Below are positions 14,401 through 28,354 of a DNA stretch of 64,000 nucleotides, piece by piece. The notes under the pieces are model-generated. The model searched no databases, was not told the origin of the DNA, and saw nothing but the letters and a program-made list of their open reading frames with translations. The stretch is from Rhea pennata (Eukaryota; Chordata; Aves; Rheiformes; Rheidae), in NCBI RefSeq assembly GCF_028389875.1, contig NC_084702.1:70281582-70345581 (forward strand). Reading direction: 5' to 3'. Both the position numbers and the translations under genes were made by a program. Position 1 is the stretch's first letter, and every line of letters starts with the position of its first letter.

Positions 14401-15348
14401 TATTTTGTGTATGGAAATTTTTCCAGTGCAGAGAGGACATGGCAGGGTGGGCTTTTCTGTTTGCATAGCAAACAGTTAAGGCAGCAGGAATGATTTTAAA
14501 AGTCTTTCCATCTCAAATCAAAAATTTGATGTCCATTAGCGAAATCTACCCTTTCCACAGTTTATGTAGTTCATCTGTACCGGGCTTTAGGATTCATGTT
14601 TTGTTCATTTGAACCCAATCTTAATTTAATGCAATAGAGCTAAAATTGGTAATTGTACCTTTTCCTGCCTGGGGATGCTGTTGCTTACTTGCTATATTTT
14701 TACCTTACTCTTCTCACCCAACCATCCTTTTCCTGGAGCAATGGGAAGAACCTCCCCTGCGATAATGCGCATTGCTCCAGTTCACTTAAAGCCTCTTCTT
14801 CATTCAACAAGCCTTGTGTGATAGTCACTGCAGAAAGGGTTTTTACCTAAGACAGCAGCCCTTTCTGGGGAGAGAAAGAGGAAAAAATGTTTTTGGCCAA
14901 ACAGAGATTTCCCTGTGCTCATTTAACATCAAAACTGCTTCTACTTACAGTCTGAAATCCTTAGAAATCATCGGCCTCTCCTGGACTGATACGTAGCTGC
15001 CCTCTTTTTACTGCGTACGATAAGCCTACTTCTAACCCTCTCCCATGCAGAAATGTTAGCAATGGTATTGGTGGCTGGTAAAACTTACAATAGCAGTTTT
15101 CTGAGCTCCACTTAATCCATGTGGTTCAAGCAGTTCTGCCCTGGGAAAAAACATGATCAGTGGCTTGCCCACAGAGTTAGTGCCCTGATCTCAGCATTCT
15201 TGGCACAGAGAACACCTTTCCTCAGTCATTTGGTCTAAAGTTAAGCTCACATCACCTTAATATTTGTACCCCTTTTAGAAAGAAATGTGGCCATCCATCC
15301 CTTTCATCTGTTCACCTTGTCTTGACTGCCTTCTCCACATCATCTGAG

Positions 15349-16098
15349 CTATCTGTGCAGAGTGGCTTGTGCCTGGAGTCCCTGAATATGTTCTTCACTG
15401 CTTCTTACTTTCTCCTCCTTTTCTATTGTATTTACATTCAGAAACAGTATTTGAGTGTTGGGCAAATCCACATGTGATGAGATCATATTGTTGGCTTTTT
15501 TCAGCTGTTTGGTTCCAGCAGCTGGTCCTTCACAGTTGTGTACTAGCCTGTGTAGGTTAATAGAAATGCTTGAGTGAGAGAAAAATAAGAGGCTGACTTC
15601 TGCAAAACCTCGAATACCTCTGGGTGTGAGTGAGACCCTGTGGGAAAGACCTTGTGAGTTTGTCGTTGGAGCCCTTCTTAAGTAGAGCTCACCACATTTC
15701 ATAGCCAGGAAGCAAGTTGGGTCAAAAAATTGGCAGAACTTTTGGTTCAGTTTTGGACTTTGTCCAAAGCGAAGGCACTGTGAGAGCTCTAATTCCCACT
15801 GCAGTGGTTTGAAGGCTTTGTAACAGTTTATGCTGGCCGGTACCGTCCGTCTCTGTTTCCTACCTGCACCAAGCTGCTTGGAGTGAGTCTGCTCTGCAGT
15901 AGGTGGTGCCCCCTCCCAGGGCTTTCTGCACTGGAGGGCTGTGGAGTGGCATCCACTGACCAGCCTGCATGCACCCTGGCTTCTTGAGGGGCTCAACCTA
16001 AGCACAAGGGTGGGTGCCACCAGCAGCCCCCATCCAACCCAGACCACAGCTGAAAGGGCAAAGGAAGGGATGACATTGCCATAGGGATTTTCACACAT
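15349..16098 (-). other. 249-codon open reading frame of unknown status
   Basis: An uninterrupted minus-strand frame from ATG to stop, the longest outside the CpG island. The translation has no signal peptide followed by a recognisable domain, no repeated motif and no cysteine pattern that I recognise. It begins with a short hydrophobic stretch (roughly residues 10-35) followed by Ser/Arg/Gln-rich sequence. It may be a chance frame in sequence of average composition, a decayed retrocopy, or part of a non-coding transcript. No splice sites, promoter or poly(A) signal clearly frame it. I do not claim it is a gene. Confidence 0.12.
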
Positions 16099-19000
16099 GG
16101 AGTCTTCTGGGAGTGAGCAGGGAGGATATGACTAAAAATTGCACTTATTTAACGTTTTCAGAGTTGTGGAGTGAAAACAAATGCTCCTATTTCACATTCA
16201 GTTTATTGCTTTTGTCTGTGTTTCTAGTTTTTAATTTACAGGGGTGGGGAAAAAGACTTTGAAGAGAAATGTGTAATTTTCTCGGTTTCTGTGCCTTGTT
16301 TTCATCATAGATGCTGGAATACAGTGAGCAGTTTTCCCCTGCAGTCATGCCCTGCTGAGTCTGTGCTTGCACGTCCTTGCATGGCAATTCCCTGCGTAGA
16401 TGTGTCAGGTCTCCCTCTCTATCCTCTGCTCCTGCTTTGCTCTCTCTAGTTCAGTCCTGGGCATTACATGGATCCAGAAGTCTGGAATGAGAAGATTTGG
16501 GATTGCACATACTTGTAATTCAGCTCATAAATCAGCACTGTTTTGCTGCAATGTCTACCTGGTCGTGTTCTTGTAATGCTGTCCGCAAGGGTAGGTTACT
16601 GGCAGACAGGTCAAGCCACAGCTTGGAAGCTTTTCCTGTTGCTTTGTGCTCTCTCTGACCTGTCTGGCTCAGCTGTGACCTGACTGCTTTAGGATCTCAC
16701 TGGTGTGATGTCCCCCGCCCACGGTCATGGGGCACACAGCTTCCTGCTGTCCTCAAGGAGGCAGCTGATGCTACAGAAAATGATCGTCTTGGGCTTCTCC
16801 CTTCTCCTGCTCACTCTTTGGTTAGCTCAGATTCGTAATTTTTCAAAGTAACACAATCAAGGAGTGTTTTTATTGCATGGCATTAGAAATTCAAGTAAAA
16901 TTGGCTGCTGGACATTTCCCGTTTATAGCAGTTTCTTGTCATATTTTGACTTCATTCAACCTGACCTCTTTTAAAATAGAACTGCTGGAGTAGGAAAGGG
17001 CTATTGAACCAAGCCTACTCTGTTATTAATTATGAATTATTGCTGTTTTACTTCATTACTGATGGCTCTTTTATGTGAGATACTTTGTATTTTTGAGACA
17101 TCCACAGAACCAACTACCATATGCTCCGAAGATTATCAAAACCCCGCAACAAAGCGTGTGCTTGCAATTTGTGTGCATGGACACACAGTGAGTTTTGGCT
17201 ATGAGCATGGTTTGGGACAACCCCTTGGTACTGCAGGTCTGGCCTCTGAAAACACACTGCTTAAACAGTGTTAGAGGACACTTTCTCTCTTCAGTCTACA
17301 GTGCAAAGGCTTTCTGGTTTTGTGTTTTGCTGTTTACCTTAATGTCACAGCTAACTGGGAACAACCTGACTTTGCTGCCCACGCATGAGAAATGCTGCAT
17401 ATTTCCAAGCAGTTATGATGAGAATTAGTTGTTATTCGTAATATGCAGATTCAGTGCTCGTTTCTCCAAATGGCTGCAGATAATGTGGACAACTGGCAGC
17501 ATAAGGGAAAGAATATGCATGTACCAGCCACAACTAGGGTTTTCTCTGTTTCTGGGTTAGCATAGGGTTAGTATAACTGAAAGCATGCAGGTCTCTGAGC
17601 TCTTCTAATGTAGTCCTCTCCTGAGAATTACAAGCCAGTGTGAAAATCTTTCAAATACAGGGTTTTGTTACAGAATAACGCACAGCCAGGGCTGCTCACC
17701 TCACACTCTACTCTTTTAAAAAAGACCTCTTTCACTGATTTGACAGCCTGCAGCATGTAAGTTAAGAGTTGACCCACCTCTCTTCTGGTAGAAGGCTGAG
17801 CAGGAATCTTGCCATTGATTTCAGTAATGGCAAAATCCAGCCCGGGTGTTTTTCGTATCGTTAGTAACGTGCCCCTTAGGTCATTTCTTGTGGAAATTTT
17901 TCCAGAAATCTACCAATTCCAAAATAAACACAATCTGAGATGGGACTGCAGGGTCTGAGCGTTGGTGCTGTGAACATCACAGCTTGCCAGATATGAATAT
18001 AGCTGTCCATAGGCTAGCACATGGCTTTCTTTTTAAACACTGCATAGCAGAAAGTAGCATGCTTTTCAGTAAAATTCTTGACTGGAATAACGTGAACCAT
18101 GCAATGCAGTGACTGCAGCTGTGCCAGGAGGATAGATAACAGTATGCATAATCTTGACTGGAGTGCACATTCTGGAAGTAAGATTACTTAATGTCAGGAA
18201 AGGCATGCTTGCCACTCTATATTTCATTATATATGCCAAACTGTAGCTTTGGCAGCATTTGGATGTTAGATATACCATGGGCTTTGTCAATGCCGGTTGA
18301 GGTTGCAGTACACGAGCTGAATGCTCAGATTCTTATTTTACTTAGGTCGGTTAAGCTGGCAGTAGGTCAGAAGTGACTGAAGAATAAACACACATGAACT
18401 AGTTAATCAGTTTGTCGCACTATTAATGATTACCAGTCCTTCGCTACGCAGCAGTATGAATAGCAGAGCTAGCATATCTAACAGCTGGCTAATGAATACA
18501 TTCACTTCTGGTCAGGCCAGGTTGCCAGTGGGAGAAGGTGCTGTTAGAGTTATACATTAATCGTTTGTGTTGCAGAGTTGCTGATGCCATCGGCTCCTGG
18601 AGCATGAGCCCCGCTGATGTTAGCAGTCAGAGGCAGCACTGAGTTGAGGCCACTTTAGGAAACAGGGATGATCTTCTGGCCTTGTTACGCTGGGCTCCAA
18701 CCCAGTGCTGCTGCGGACAAGGAGGAAAAACAACAGCAGAGGCAGAGCCAGGAGGAGGCAGTGACAGGAGCGAGTGAGGAGGAGACTTCAAGGAGGGATG
18801 AGTGGAAAGTCCCAGTGAAAAGACGGGGGGGAAAAAAGCTTGGGGGAGCAGGCTGCAAGCCTGCGAACCAACAGTTTAGAGGCCAGGGCTGTGTCATACA
18901 AACTGCCTGTTCTGAGAGAAGTCCAGCTCTGCTGATGAGAGACATCAGATAGGCCCTGTCCTTGTGTTTCTTCTCTTGTGGTGGAGGAAGCTGGCCAGCA

Positions 19001-20822
19001 ACAGCAAAGACTTAAACTGATGGACACACTTCTCAAAATCAGGGCAGGTGCTGGATAAACAGAAGAGCCCTACAGAGCTGCTGCTTGGCTGCCCTTCTCC
19101 TGGCCTGAAAGTTGAAAGAGGATCTGGAAGGATCCCTCACCAAAACAAGCAGAGGACTTCAGGGTAGCGAGCCCACGCAGACGCATCGTGCGGCTGGTTT
19201 CCGTGCTGTGCCTGCTCACACCATGTCTGTTTGCTTGTACAGGCCGCCCGACTTGGAAACGCCTTATCCCAAGTGCAGTATTTCATACATACTTTCGTAA
19301 TTCATTGAAACCCCCTTTGCTCTCGTGGCAAGTAGCCACCTAGATCTATTTAATCCAAAAATAAGTGTTGTAGATTATAAATAGCTCTTGCACACACTCG
19401 GAACATATTCCAAAGAAATATTTGGATGCATTGCTGAGAAGAAGAATCGGTAAGGAAACGCAGCTTGGTTCAGCTGAGTGCCAAGGCATGCACTGCTAGT
19501 TTTCCTTATTATTCGGGAGAAATGTGTTGCTGTCAGGATTGTTCCTGTGTTCATTTTTTTCTGCATTTTAAGTGGAAAAATGAGTGACCTAGCTTTGGTA
19601 GGGAATATAGCTACAGAAGGTCATAGTACTAAAATGTGTCATTTTCTAAGGTGTTGAAATCATGCTCACGTGCTCAAATCATACTCATGAAATCATGTTT
19701 GAGAAATCAAAAATGTGAATCAACAAATACTTATTTTCTCTTTATGTCACTTTTTTTCTTGGCTGATGCAGACCTGGAAAAACTGTTACTTTATGTTTAG
19801 TAAAACACAAATATAATTTCCTGGCTGCAAAGGACCATTTGGATAACAAGGACAATGTACCTTAAATAACCCTCTAGAGTTTTTGGTCTTTACAAAGCTC
19901 TGTGGGAGAGGTTGAACACTGTTCAGCACTTTAATAGTCATCTTCCTTCTGTATTTCACAGGTACTTGGATCCCTATTTGCAAAGCATCTGACAATCTTA
20001 AAGACCTCACTCCCTAGGCTCTCAAAGACACCAGTAGCGCATGTAACATTAATCATTGGTCACTGTCAATCTTCTATGGGGGCCTGGTAATGGGAGCAGG
20101 GTGGGCGTGAAGGGATTGAGGCCTGGATCTGAAAAGGACTTGTCATGCCTGGTCATTTCCACACAAATGCAGATTTACCCACAGGCAGAAGCAGCAAATA
20201 ACTAAACCCACCTGTCTCAGTTCCTGGTACCGTATGGAGAACTGCATGCTATACATTCAGTTTTGCTGATACAGCCATTACCTGAAACAGATGAATTATT
20301 TGCTTTATAATTTACAATATTTATTTTTGGATTAAACGCCTCTGGGTGGCTAACTGGGCTTGGGATGTAAGATCTGTTGTTTTCAGGATAGGTTGCCTTT
20401 AGCTTCCTGAGCTGCATTCAGGTTCATTTTCCTTCCTCTCAGGATTTTTTTCTTAACACAATTAGTTGTTACCTGTTCCTGTATTATAGCTCCTCTGTTT
20501 TATTAGTTGCAACTTGGAGTCCTCGTGAATCACTCTAGCTGCTACTGCTTTTCTTTAAACTTCCAACAAGGAAAATAATCGGCTATTACTCAGCACCCTA
20601 TGCCAGCCAAGGCGCTGAGGGCCATCAACAACATTTTAGCTCTCTGTCTTGACCGCTGATGACTTTGAACATCACTTACCCCTTTCCAGAAAGGGGAAAT
20701 GGAGGATGCTTTATACTCTTGTACTTGCATTTTAGGGCAAAATGTCTTCTGCCTAGTGTATGTACCTCTGCTTGTATTGAAGTGGCCTGGCGTAAGCTCT
20801 GCTGTGTATCCTTCCTGTACTG

Positions 20823-20851
20823 AATTAATACAGTACAGTATTGTATTAATT
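20823..20851. repeat. AT-rich inverted repeat
   Basis: AATTAATACA (20823-20832) and TGTATTAATT (20842-20851) are exact reverse complements. Inside, a G-T wobble and two further pairs give a stem of about 13 with a 3-base loop. No further role is visible. Confidence 0.85.
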
Positions 20852-21085
20852 GCACTGCAGTGCCAGGAGACCAGGATCATAATTAGTTATTCTCTGTGAA
20901 TTGAATGCTAACAGTTAACATTATACTCTTGTATACTCAAAGCCAGTTCATGGACCACTTGGGTCTTCTCTGTTTTTAGAGCTTGTCGAAACGTTGCGCT
21001 AAGCCTTTGAGACTGTGCTAGTGTGAGTTCAATAGTCAGACATAAACCTGAGCAAATCTGCTAAAAATAAATAAATAACGGTAAT

Positions 21086-21360
21086 ATGGGTCAAGCATGC
21101 AGAGCACGTCAGTGCTGTGACCCAGCGGTGCAACCGCAGCAGGCAGCGAGCCCGCTCGGGTATCGTCACCGCACAGCCGTGGGGCTCGGTGCCGGCGGCG
21201 CCGCTGCCAGCCGCCAGCCGCGTGGCCCGCTGAGCGCTGCCCGCGTGGAAGCGGCGGGGCGGCGCATCTGCGAGACGCTAGCAGCAGCCAGCTTCAGACA
21301 GAGAGAAGGCGGCATTTATTCGGGCGGTGGAGCTGAGGGGTCCCCTGCCAAAGGCTGCCA
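21086..21360. promoter_or_regulatory. Isolated CpG-rich patch about 8.7 kb upstream of CCBE1
   Basis: A short, sharply bounded GC-rich and CpG-dense patch in otherwise AT-rich DNA. Dense stretches include GCCGGCGGCGCCGCTGCC and GCGGCGGGGCGGCGCATCTG. It contains a CGCATCTG octamer (21263-21270) identical to the variant copy in the CCBE1 promoter array. A 126-codon plus-strand open frame spans it but is not recognised. It could be an alternative or distal promoter, an enhancer, the start of a non-coding RNA, or an unrecognised first exon. Confidence 0.4.
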
Positions 21361-24300
21361 GGTTGCTAGAAGTCCGTGCAGCGCTAGGAGCAGTCAGAGG
21401 GGAAGTTCATGGGAGAGGAATTCACTGAGGCTTCCTAGCTGCATAGGAAGGAAGCCTCTAAGTTGAAGATGGTCATATATATTTATCATATACGTTTCTG
21501 AATTGCATTATGGTCATTACGTGACACAACACCGGGTGAGATTGGGTCTGAGCTAGCGCAGCAACTCTTACGAGTTACTGTCACATCTTTGGGTTGCAGT
21601 GCGGATGTGTGTATTTGTGGTGGGAACAGAACTGAAGGTTTTGACTCTAGAAATACCCTTCTCGTTCTTTTAATCTAAAAGTTGCTATAAAGTTGTTAAA
21701 TTGCCACATATGATAACAGGAGTAGAAGTCGGACTGCAAAAGACAGCACTGGTGCCTGTGTGAGTGTTTAAGGAATTAGTGTGTAAGGAGTTTTGAAAGT
21801 TATTCCAGCAAGATGTAAGGAATGCAGGAGATCAAACCCGGATTGACTGTAACATTAGAGTTCCTGCAAAGGGGTAAATATGAAAAAGAACATGTCTCAG
21901 ATTCATTGGTATAAAGCACCCACAATTTTTTGTTGAGGCCAATCAGTCTCTCAGTGGTGGGCACTTTTAGGCTGAAGCTGAAGCAGATGTATACTGCTTG
22001 TTTTGGGGAGAGAAGTCCTTCTCAAGACAAGATTTTATATTTGTCTTAACAAATAACACTTCAGTAAATGTGTATTTTAATGCAGATTTTCTCTTTTTCT
22101 GGCAGGAAAGTGGTATTTCCCAATATACTCCCAATATGCTTCCTGCCCATGCTCGACTAACTTTGAAATCTCCCACCTGCATCGTTGATTGCTGGCAGTT
22201 TGCAAGCTCAAAAGAAGAGGTATTTTTTTTCCCCATCACTGATTTTCTTTCCTACAAGTGTCCCATGCCACTGCCTTAAGCTTTATATTTTTAGCCATCC
22301 ACTGTAGGGAATTCAGATGAGAAGCAATATAACTTCTCCTGAAATAGGTATTAAAAGACTCAGATAATTTCCTATACTTTTCATACAGTCATCAGCAGAA
22401 CTACACGAGCTGTGTTCACCGCTGGGCCTGGAAGGTGCCTGGAGAGATCTGTTTTTCCACAATGAATATATTGGAACTTATTTCTGAGTAATTTATAGTT
22501 GATTTGCTGGAGTGGTCAGTCCTCCTGGAAACCAGTCTTTTATCTCTGACAGAACCAGCATGGCTTTAATGGGAAGGGACTCTTTAACTGAGACAGTTTA
22601 AAAACACTTGCCTTTTGACCCCTTTCTTTGAGATTTGATTGAATGTGTGGAGTGTTTTTGCAAGGAGTGCAGAATAAATAAGCAGTGAGTGAGCTGTCAC
22701 AAGCTGTAGAGTGAAGGTCGTATTCTTCTTTTTTCACATGTGTTTTGCCAGATTAACTTCAATGAAATGGGTGACTGCTCTGAATTTGGCCCATTTCTGT
22801 GATGAGTTACATGTGTTGCACCAAAGGTCAGAGTGAAACTCCAGTAAAAACTGCCTCACTTAGAAGGAAGTTGGGGGAAAAAAACGTATCAGTACTAATA
22901 AGGTGATAAAAAACGGCATGCAGGAGATGAAAAGCACAAAATACACTGCTATTTCCATGGCAGTGAAAACTGTGCACCATTAGTGTAAAGCTGTTGCTTC
23001 CACTTTTGTGCCAGCTTGCTTGTCAGTTTAAATAACCTGTCTCAGTCTGTAAGTGGAGGGGTTTTATGTTTGGGTAAACTCTGTTTGCCCACTTATAAAT
23101 TACATGCAAGTGGAAACTGTCATTCGAGTGAGAGGCCGGGGTCAGAGTGTGCGTGCGTGCGTGTCCCAGCTTTTCCAAGGAGGGCAGGTGCGGTCGGCAC
23201 CACGCAAGAGGGAGGAAAAGCAGATTTCAAAGGCTGCGGTGTGTCTGTACCTCTCTCAAGCCTCACTGCACCCAGCTTGGGCCATAATTATTCCAACCAG
23301 GGCTCTGCGCCCTCCGAGAGGGATTGAAAACCTCGGGACTCCCATCCAGTCGATCCTCGTTAATGTGTCCGTCACTCTAGCGTGCCCATGGCTCCGCGGG
23401 AGTTTGAGCCAAAGAAAATACAGCTGGGTGGGGATGCCACAGCGGGGGCATGTGTACAAAGTCTCCAGGCTGCGTTTTCTTTGGCGCGAGCTCCAAGGAT
23501 AGCCGTGAGCGTAAGAGTGTGCTCGCTGCTGTGGTTCCCAGTGCATCGTAGACCTTCTCAGCTTCCTCCACACCTTGGGATATGGGCAGTGCCCTAAAAC
23601 AATGCTAAGACTAGTTAGGCCAAAACGGCTCTTTCCCAGGTGTTGTCAGCTCTACCTGAGCTGCCTTGGACTGAGTCAAACTGTACTTGCAATGTGGCCT
23701 CAATGTACGTGTTAAAGACCGCTGCAGGGGACTCTGTTGCAGGGAGCAGACTGTGACTGAAACGTGAGCTTGCTGTGTCTTGGTGTAGGCAGACTCATCA
23801 CGGTGCAAATTTTGATTAATTAGATCTGGAAGAACACAATGAAATTTTCCCGTGCAGCGTTCCCTAAAGAAATCTGTGTCAGGAACAAATAGGAAACTAC
23901 AGTTATATAAGGTGAAACATCTAGTTTTATAAGAGGCATGTTTTGCATTTCAGCGCTGTGATCGGGGTAAAATTTTGCTCCATAGACAGATAGCTTAGAA
24001 TCTATGCAGACAAACCTGACCAAAGGTGGGAAAGAAGAGATTAGGTCATTTTGTAGACAGTGTGCTGCTGAGGTTCAAAGATTAAGGCTCAGGCTCTTAA
24101 AGGTTTCTAGGCTGCAGAGGGTCTGGACCTATGTCATTTTCCTTAGGAGTCCGAGACAGAGGAAGTAACTGAATGCATGTTCTCGATTGTTTTGCTTGCG
24201 TGCTTATGTGGATGCATGGAAACTACATGTGCACGTGTGTGTGAGCGTGTTTAAAAGCACATTTTTTTGGCAGTTACTCCATCCATTCCCTTCTGATGTC

Positions 24301-27300
24301 TTCCACATGTGTGGCTTAATGCCTTACTCACTGTAATGTCTGAAACTATGGCTGTATTGTCCTATGAACACTATTCCTTATTCCAAATAAAGGCTTGACC
24401 ATCGATCATATGTAATTAAAACAAACAATTCCCCCCCCCTTAGTTAGTTAATTTTTGGATTAATGCAAGTCTTTCCCTGAAGTCTTCTCTTGCTCACATC
24501 TTCATGTCTACTACTTGCCCTATGCTGTGTGCAGTTTTCAGAGAGCCTTCTCCCACCTGGCTGGCATCAATATCCCATCATGATCCAAAATGTGGGTGTT
24601 AGAGTCTGGCCATTTATGAATGGTTTTGATCACATAGATATGCAGGAATCTTGAGCGCTGCATTTTCTTTGTGAGCAACTTGCCCTATAAAATAGGGCTT
24701 CCACAGCCTTTCTAATCAGAAGACCACCTCTCTTTTTAGAGGAGGGAAAAAAAAAATTCCCTAGGGCTGTCTTCCTCTTCCTCTGTGCTGCCACCATGAT
24801 CAAGTCTGCAAACAAAAGAATGAGTAGCCAAAGTGTAGTTTAATTTGCATCAGTTCTAATTTCCCAGCTATTCTGTTGCTTTGTATGCATATGTGGGAAT
24901 TGTGCAGGTATCTTGTGTGTCTGTGTTTAAAAAGCATTTCTTCAACAGTTGCTTGGTCAATGACCTTCTGCAGTCTGCCACACTGCCAAGGGCTTATGGA
25001 GCACAGCACTACTATGGGAGAAGCATCACGCAAGCAATCATTACTTTGGGTGGAAGAGGTTGCAAACCTCAAAACTCAACCCAGAGCACAGGGATCTCAT
25101 TCAAATTATCACAAGGACTAAATACAGGGGAACTGCTTATTTCACTGTCCGTGCATTTAGTACGACAGCCAAAGCCTTGTCAAAGGAGCTGGGGCTGACA
25201 AGAAGCACATACGCACTTCCGAGGCCATTGGTGACTGATAGCTGGGATGCCATGAAAGATCTTGCATTCTTCAGCTCTAATCTCTTATAACAAAATGGAA
25301 TTCAAACCTAACCCCAGAGAAAATAAGTCAGCTCTGGTTAGTGTCATGTCCTGTCCAATATATGCATCAGTATTTGTTTTGGGTGGATTAGAGCTATCCT
25401 TTACCTATTTTCTGCTTGGTCAGCAGCACTATTGTTTTAGCTGATATTTCCAAAGGTGTTTATTTTTGCTATTAATCTAAGATGAGCCCTGTAATTATCT
25501 GTGAAATGGAGGAAACGGTCTGGGTCTGGAGTAATTCCTTTCAGTAGCTGTGATGCTTTCTAGAGGTAATGCCTGGTGATCTCCACTGCGTGTTTTCTGA
25601 GGCATCTTTTTCTATGGCTGCGTTAAACACTCACATCACATCTCAACTACCTTGATCCAGCATCAACAGATCTTACTAAAAATGTCCCTGATAGAAAGCA
25701 GGAACTTTTTTTTGTCCCTTAGTTGGATTAAGGGCCATAATAGTGTCCATGACAACAAGTATCTTTCCTCTTCCGAGGGGTTTTTATTTAATGCCTGTTT
25801 TGTGACATATGTATTAGGTCAGGCTCCAGAAGTGCAATTAGGCTTTGCAGTATTGAGCAAAGTAAATAAACTATTTTCACTTTCACAAAGTTTATTATCC
25901 TTTCATTATGTAACGTAAGGCGGCTGAATCCAAGAGATGAGAAAAGTAACCACCATCTCCCAGCTTTTCAGCCTCCTTCTCCCTGCCTTTTGCTCTTTGC
26001 CACCCAAACATGTCTCTGCACCACTGAGATCGCACCACTAGCTTTTCAGCAACCTTTCCTGCCTCTTTTCTGCTCTGACGTATGCTCTCCGGGCTGTCCT
26101 ACTGTCTTCTTTCTGGCTGTAATATCTTCTTATATCTGGGTAAAGCTGCAAGTTTCCCTAACGCTTCTTCAGCTCCTTTCTCTTCCTTGTTTTCCTTCTG
26201 CTGCTTCCTCTTTCTTTTTTTTCTCTCTCTTTGTGCTTGACTGATGCCAGACTCCTGTCTCCATCCATGGATCATCTTTGGCTTTCACTCTGTCTTTACT
26301 CTACCTCTTTCTTCTGTGCTTCACTCAACCTTTACTGACTAGGCAAATCATAAACAGGTTAGGAAGAAATTCCCTCTGTCTAATGGCTAATTATTCAGGA
26401 AATAACTTTTTCTCTAGTATCTGCTTCTAGCTTTTGTCTGAGATGGGACCGCTGCTCTAGATGTCTCCTGGATTTGGAGCGGTATGGGAAATTCCCATGT
26501 TAGGCCTGCTGAGGTGAGTACTTAGTGGTTAAGATCAGAGTGTGGAATAATCCTTTGACTGGCAAGTTTGGAGCTGGACAGATCCAGCTCAGGCGTTCAC
26601 TTTTAAAGGGAACCTCGTTCACAGATGACAAACATGAGGCCTTTCAAATCAGACAAGAAAACTATCATAGGCCTAAGTTGTTCCTTAAAACTTCTGTTTT
26701 CTGTTTGTTTATACGCTGAGTTCTGCTCTGATCTCCCTGACCATGTGAATGCTGACAGCTGGAGACCTGGTAGGGTTGCCATGAGGACACTTGATGCAAA
26801 CATAATGCTGTAGTGGGATTAAGACTATTTACAATAATCGTTTGCTTGCTTTTGAACTGAAGCAGATGGAAAATACCCTGATGAAAATGTCTGTTATAAA
26901 TGGATTAAGAAAATTCACAGTCCATACCTCTGAAGACTCTAGTGGAACATCTGGAAAAAAAACCCCAAACATGATGCTCACATTATTTTTAAAACTGAGG
27001 GCAACAAGTAGGGAGAAATAATCTCTATTCAGAATCACCATTAAAATTTCAAATCTCTCTGTGAACGAAAGGGTTTGACTGAGGCCTCTAAATAGTAGCA
27101 CAACATTACAACTACTCAGGGTCTTGTGAGTTGCTTCATGTACATATATGACCTCAGTGTGTGCCTAAAGAGTCAGGGCTGCCCTGCGGTCCTCGTACAT
27201 CCTCCTCATCTTGTTCTGCAGTGTGCAGAGGCTGTGCCTTCCTGCTGGGGAAAGCCTCTTCTGAAGGAGCCTAGATTGCGAAGGCAATCTAAGTCTGTTT

Positions 27301-28316
27301 CTGAGATATTCCAGTTACTGGCAAAATCTAGAAAAAAAAAAAAAAAGCTTTGGATTTGTATTGTTAATTCAACAACATCATTATGAATTAAATAATTGTA
27401 GGAAACAATGTCTGTTCCTATATAAACAGTATGGAGATAACTGCTGATAATCACATTATTACACTGCATTCCTCATTCTTTTTTTTTTTTTTTTGACAGT
27501 GCTCCAATTTTTAATACACAGCTTGATCAACTTTATACATGCTTAAGTTGGGCAATTCAAAACTAACATGACCCTGTACAAGGAGAAGCATCCCTTGCAC
27601 GAGAAATCACTTTCTGCTTATTTACTATATGTGAAAACAGTCCCAGATCGTTGCTTCCCCAAGGCAATTGGAACATTTCAATGTTTCCTTAACCACTGGC
27701 ACCCTTCAATGCTTTTCAGGAAGTAACCCTTGTTCTCCTAATGGCTCTAGCTGCATGGTGATTAAAGCTGAAATGAAGCTGATGAAGCAAAATGATAAAA
27801 CTCTCAAGTTTAATGTGTTCAGTGGTAATATGGTTGCAAGTTGCAAAGTATAGATGTTGTTGCATAGTGCTCTTTAACCTCTCTTTTCTGTTTATTACTG
27901 ATCACACAAATTCTTTCATGTGTGAAACTCTTTGCTTTGGCAAAGAGTTGAGTACGTGATTAGCTTTATCTGCAGGTAGCCTTGCTTAGGTTAACAAGAC
28001 TATCCGAGTTAAATGAAGACCATATGTAAACTCCTGTAATATTTTTAATTAAAAAGATAGTACAGTGTGTAGATAGTACAGTATTATGTAGGTGGCAGGC
28101 ATTAAAGAAAAGGTGGAGAGCAGAGCTAAGCAATTCAGGTATTGAATCAGGTCCATAACATGGCAAAGTTACGGATAAATTTTTTAAAAGATATGCTCGT
28201 CCCCAGGCTATATAGTAATCTGTTTAAAATCAGAGTCCTTCCTGAATCATGGCAGTTTGTTCTGGATTGGAAATCATCCAAAGGTTTTCAGCTCTGTGCT
28301 TGCTATGATTCAATTT

Positions 28317-28354
<38 letters not shown>

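Larger units (their letters stand above)
4266..21085. other. 5' intergenic DNA, no gene recognised
   Basis: About 17 kb with no recognisable exon. The stretches 8200-8620, 9300-9800 and 12820-13440 are somewhat richer in GC and carry overlapping open frames of 100-190 codons on both strands. None has a recognisable domain, and the overlap on both strands argues for chance. A 249-codon minus-strand frame at 15349-16098 is listed separately. A short piece around 17808-17850 (CCATTGATTTCAGTAATGGC then AAAATCCAGCCC) resembles a motif common in old sauropsid repeats; I am not sure of this. Confidence 0.55.
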
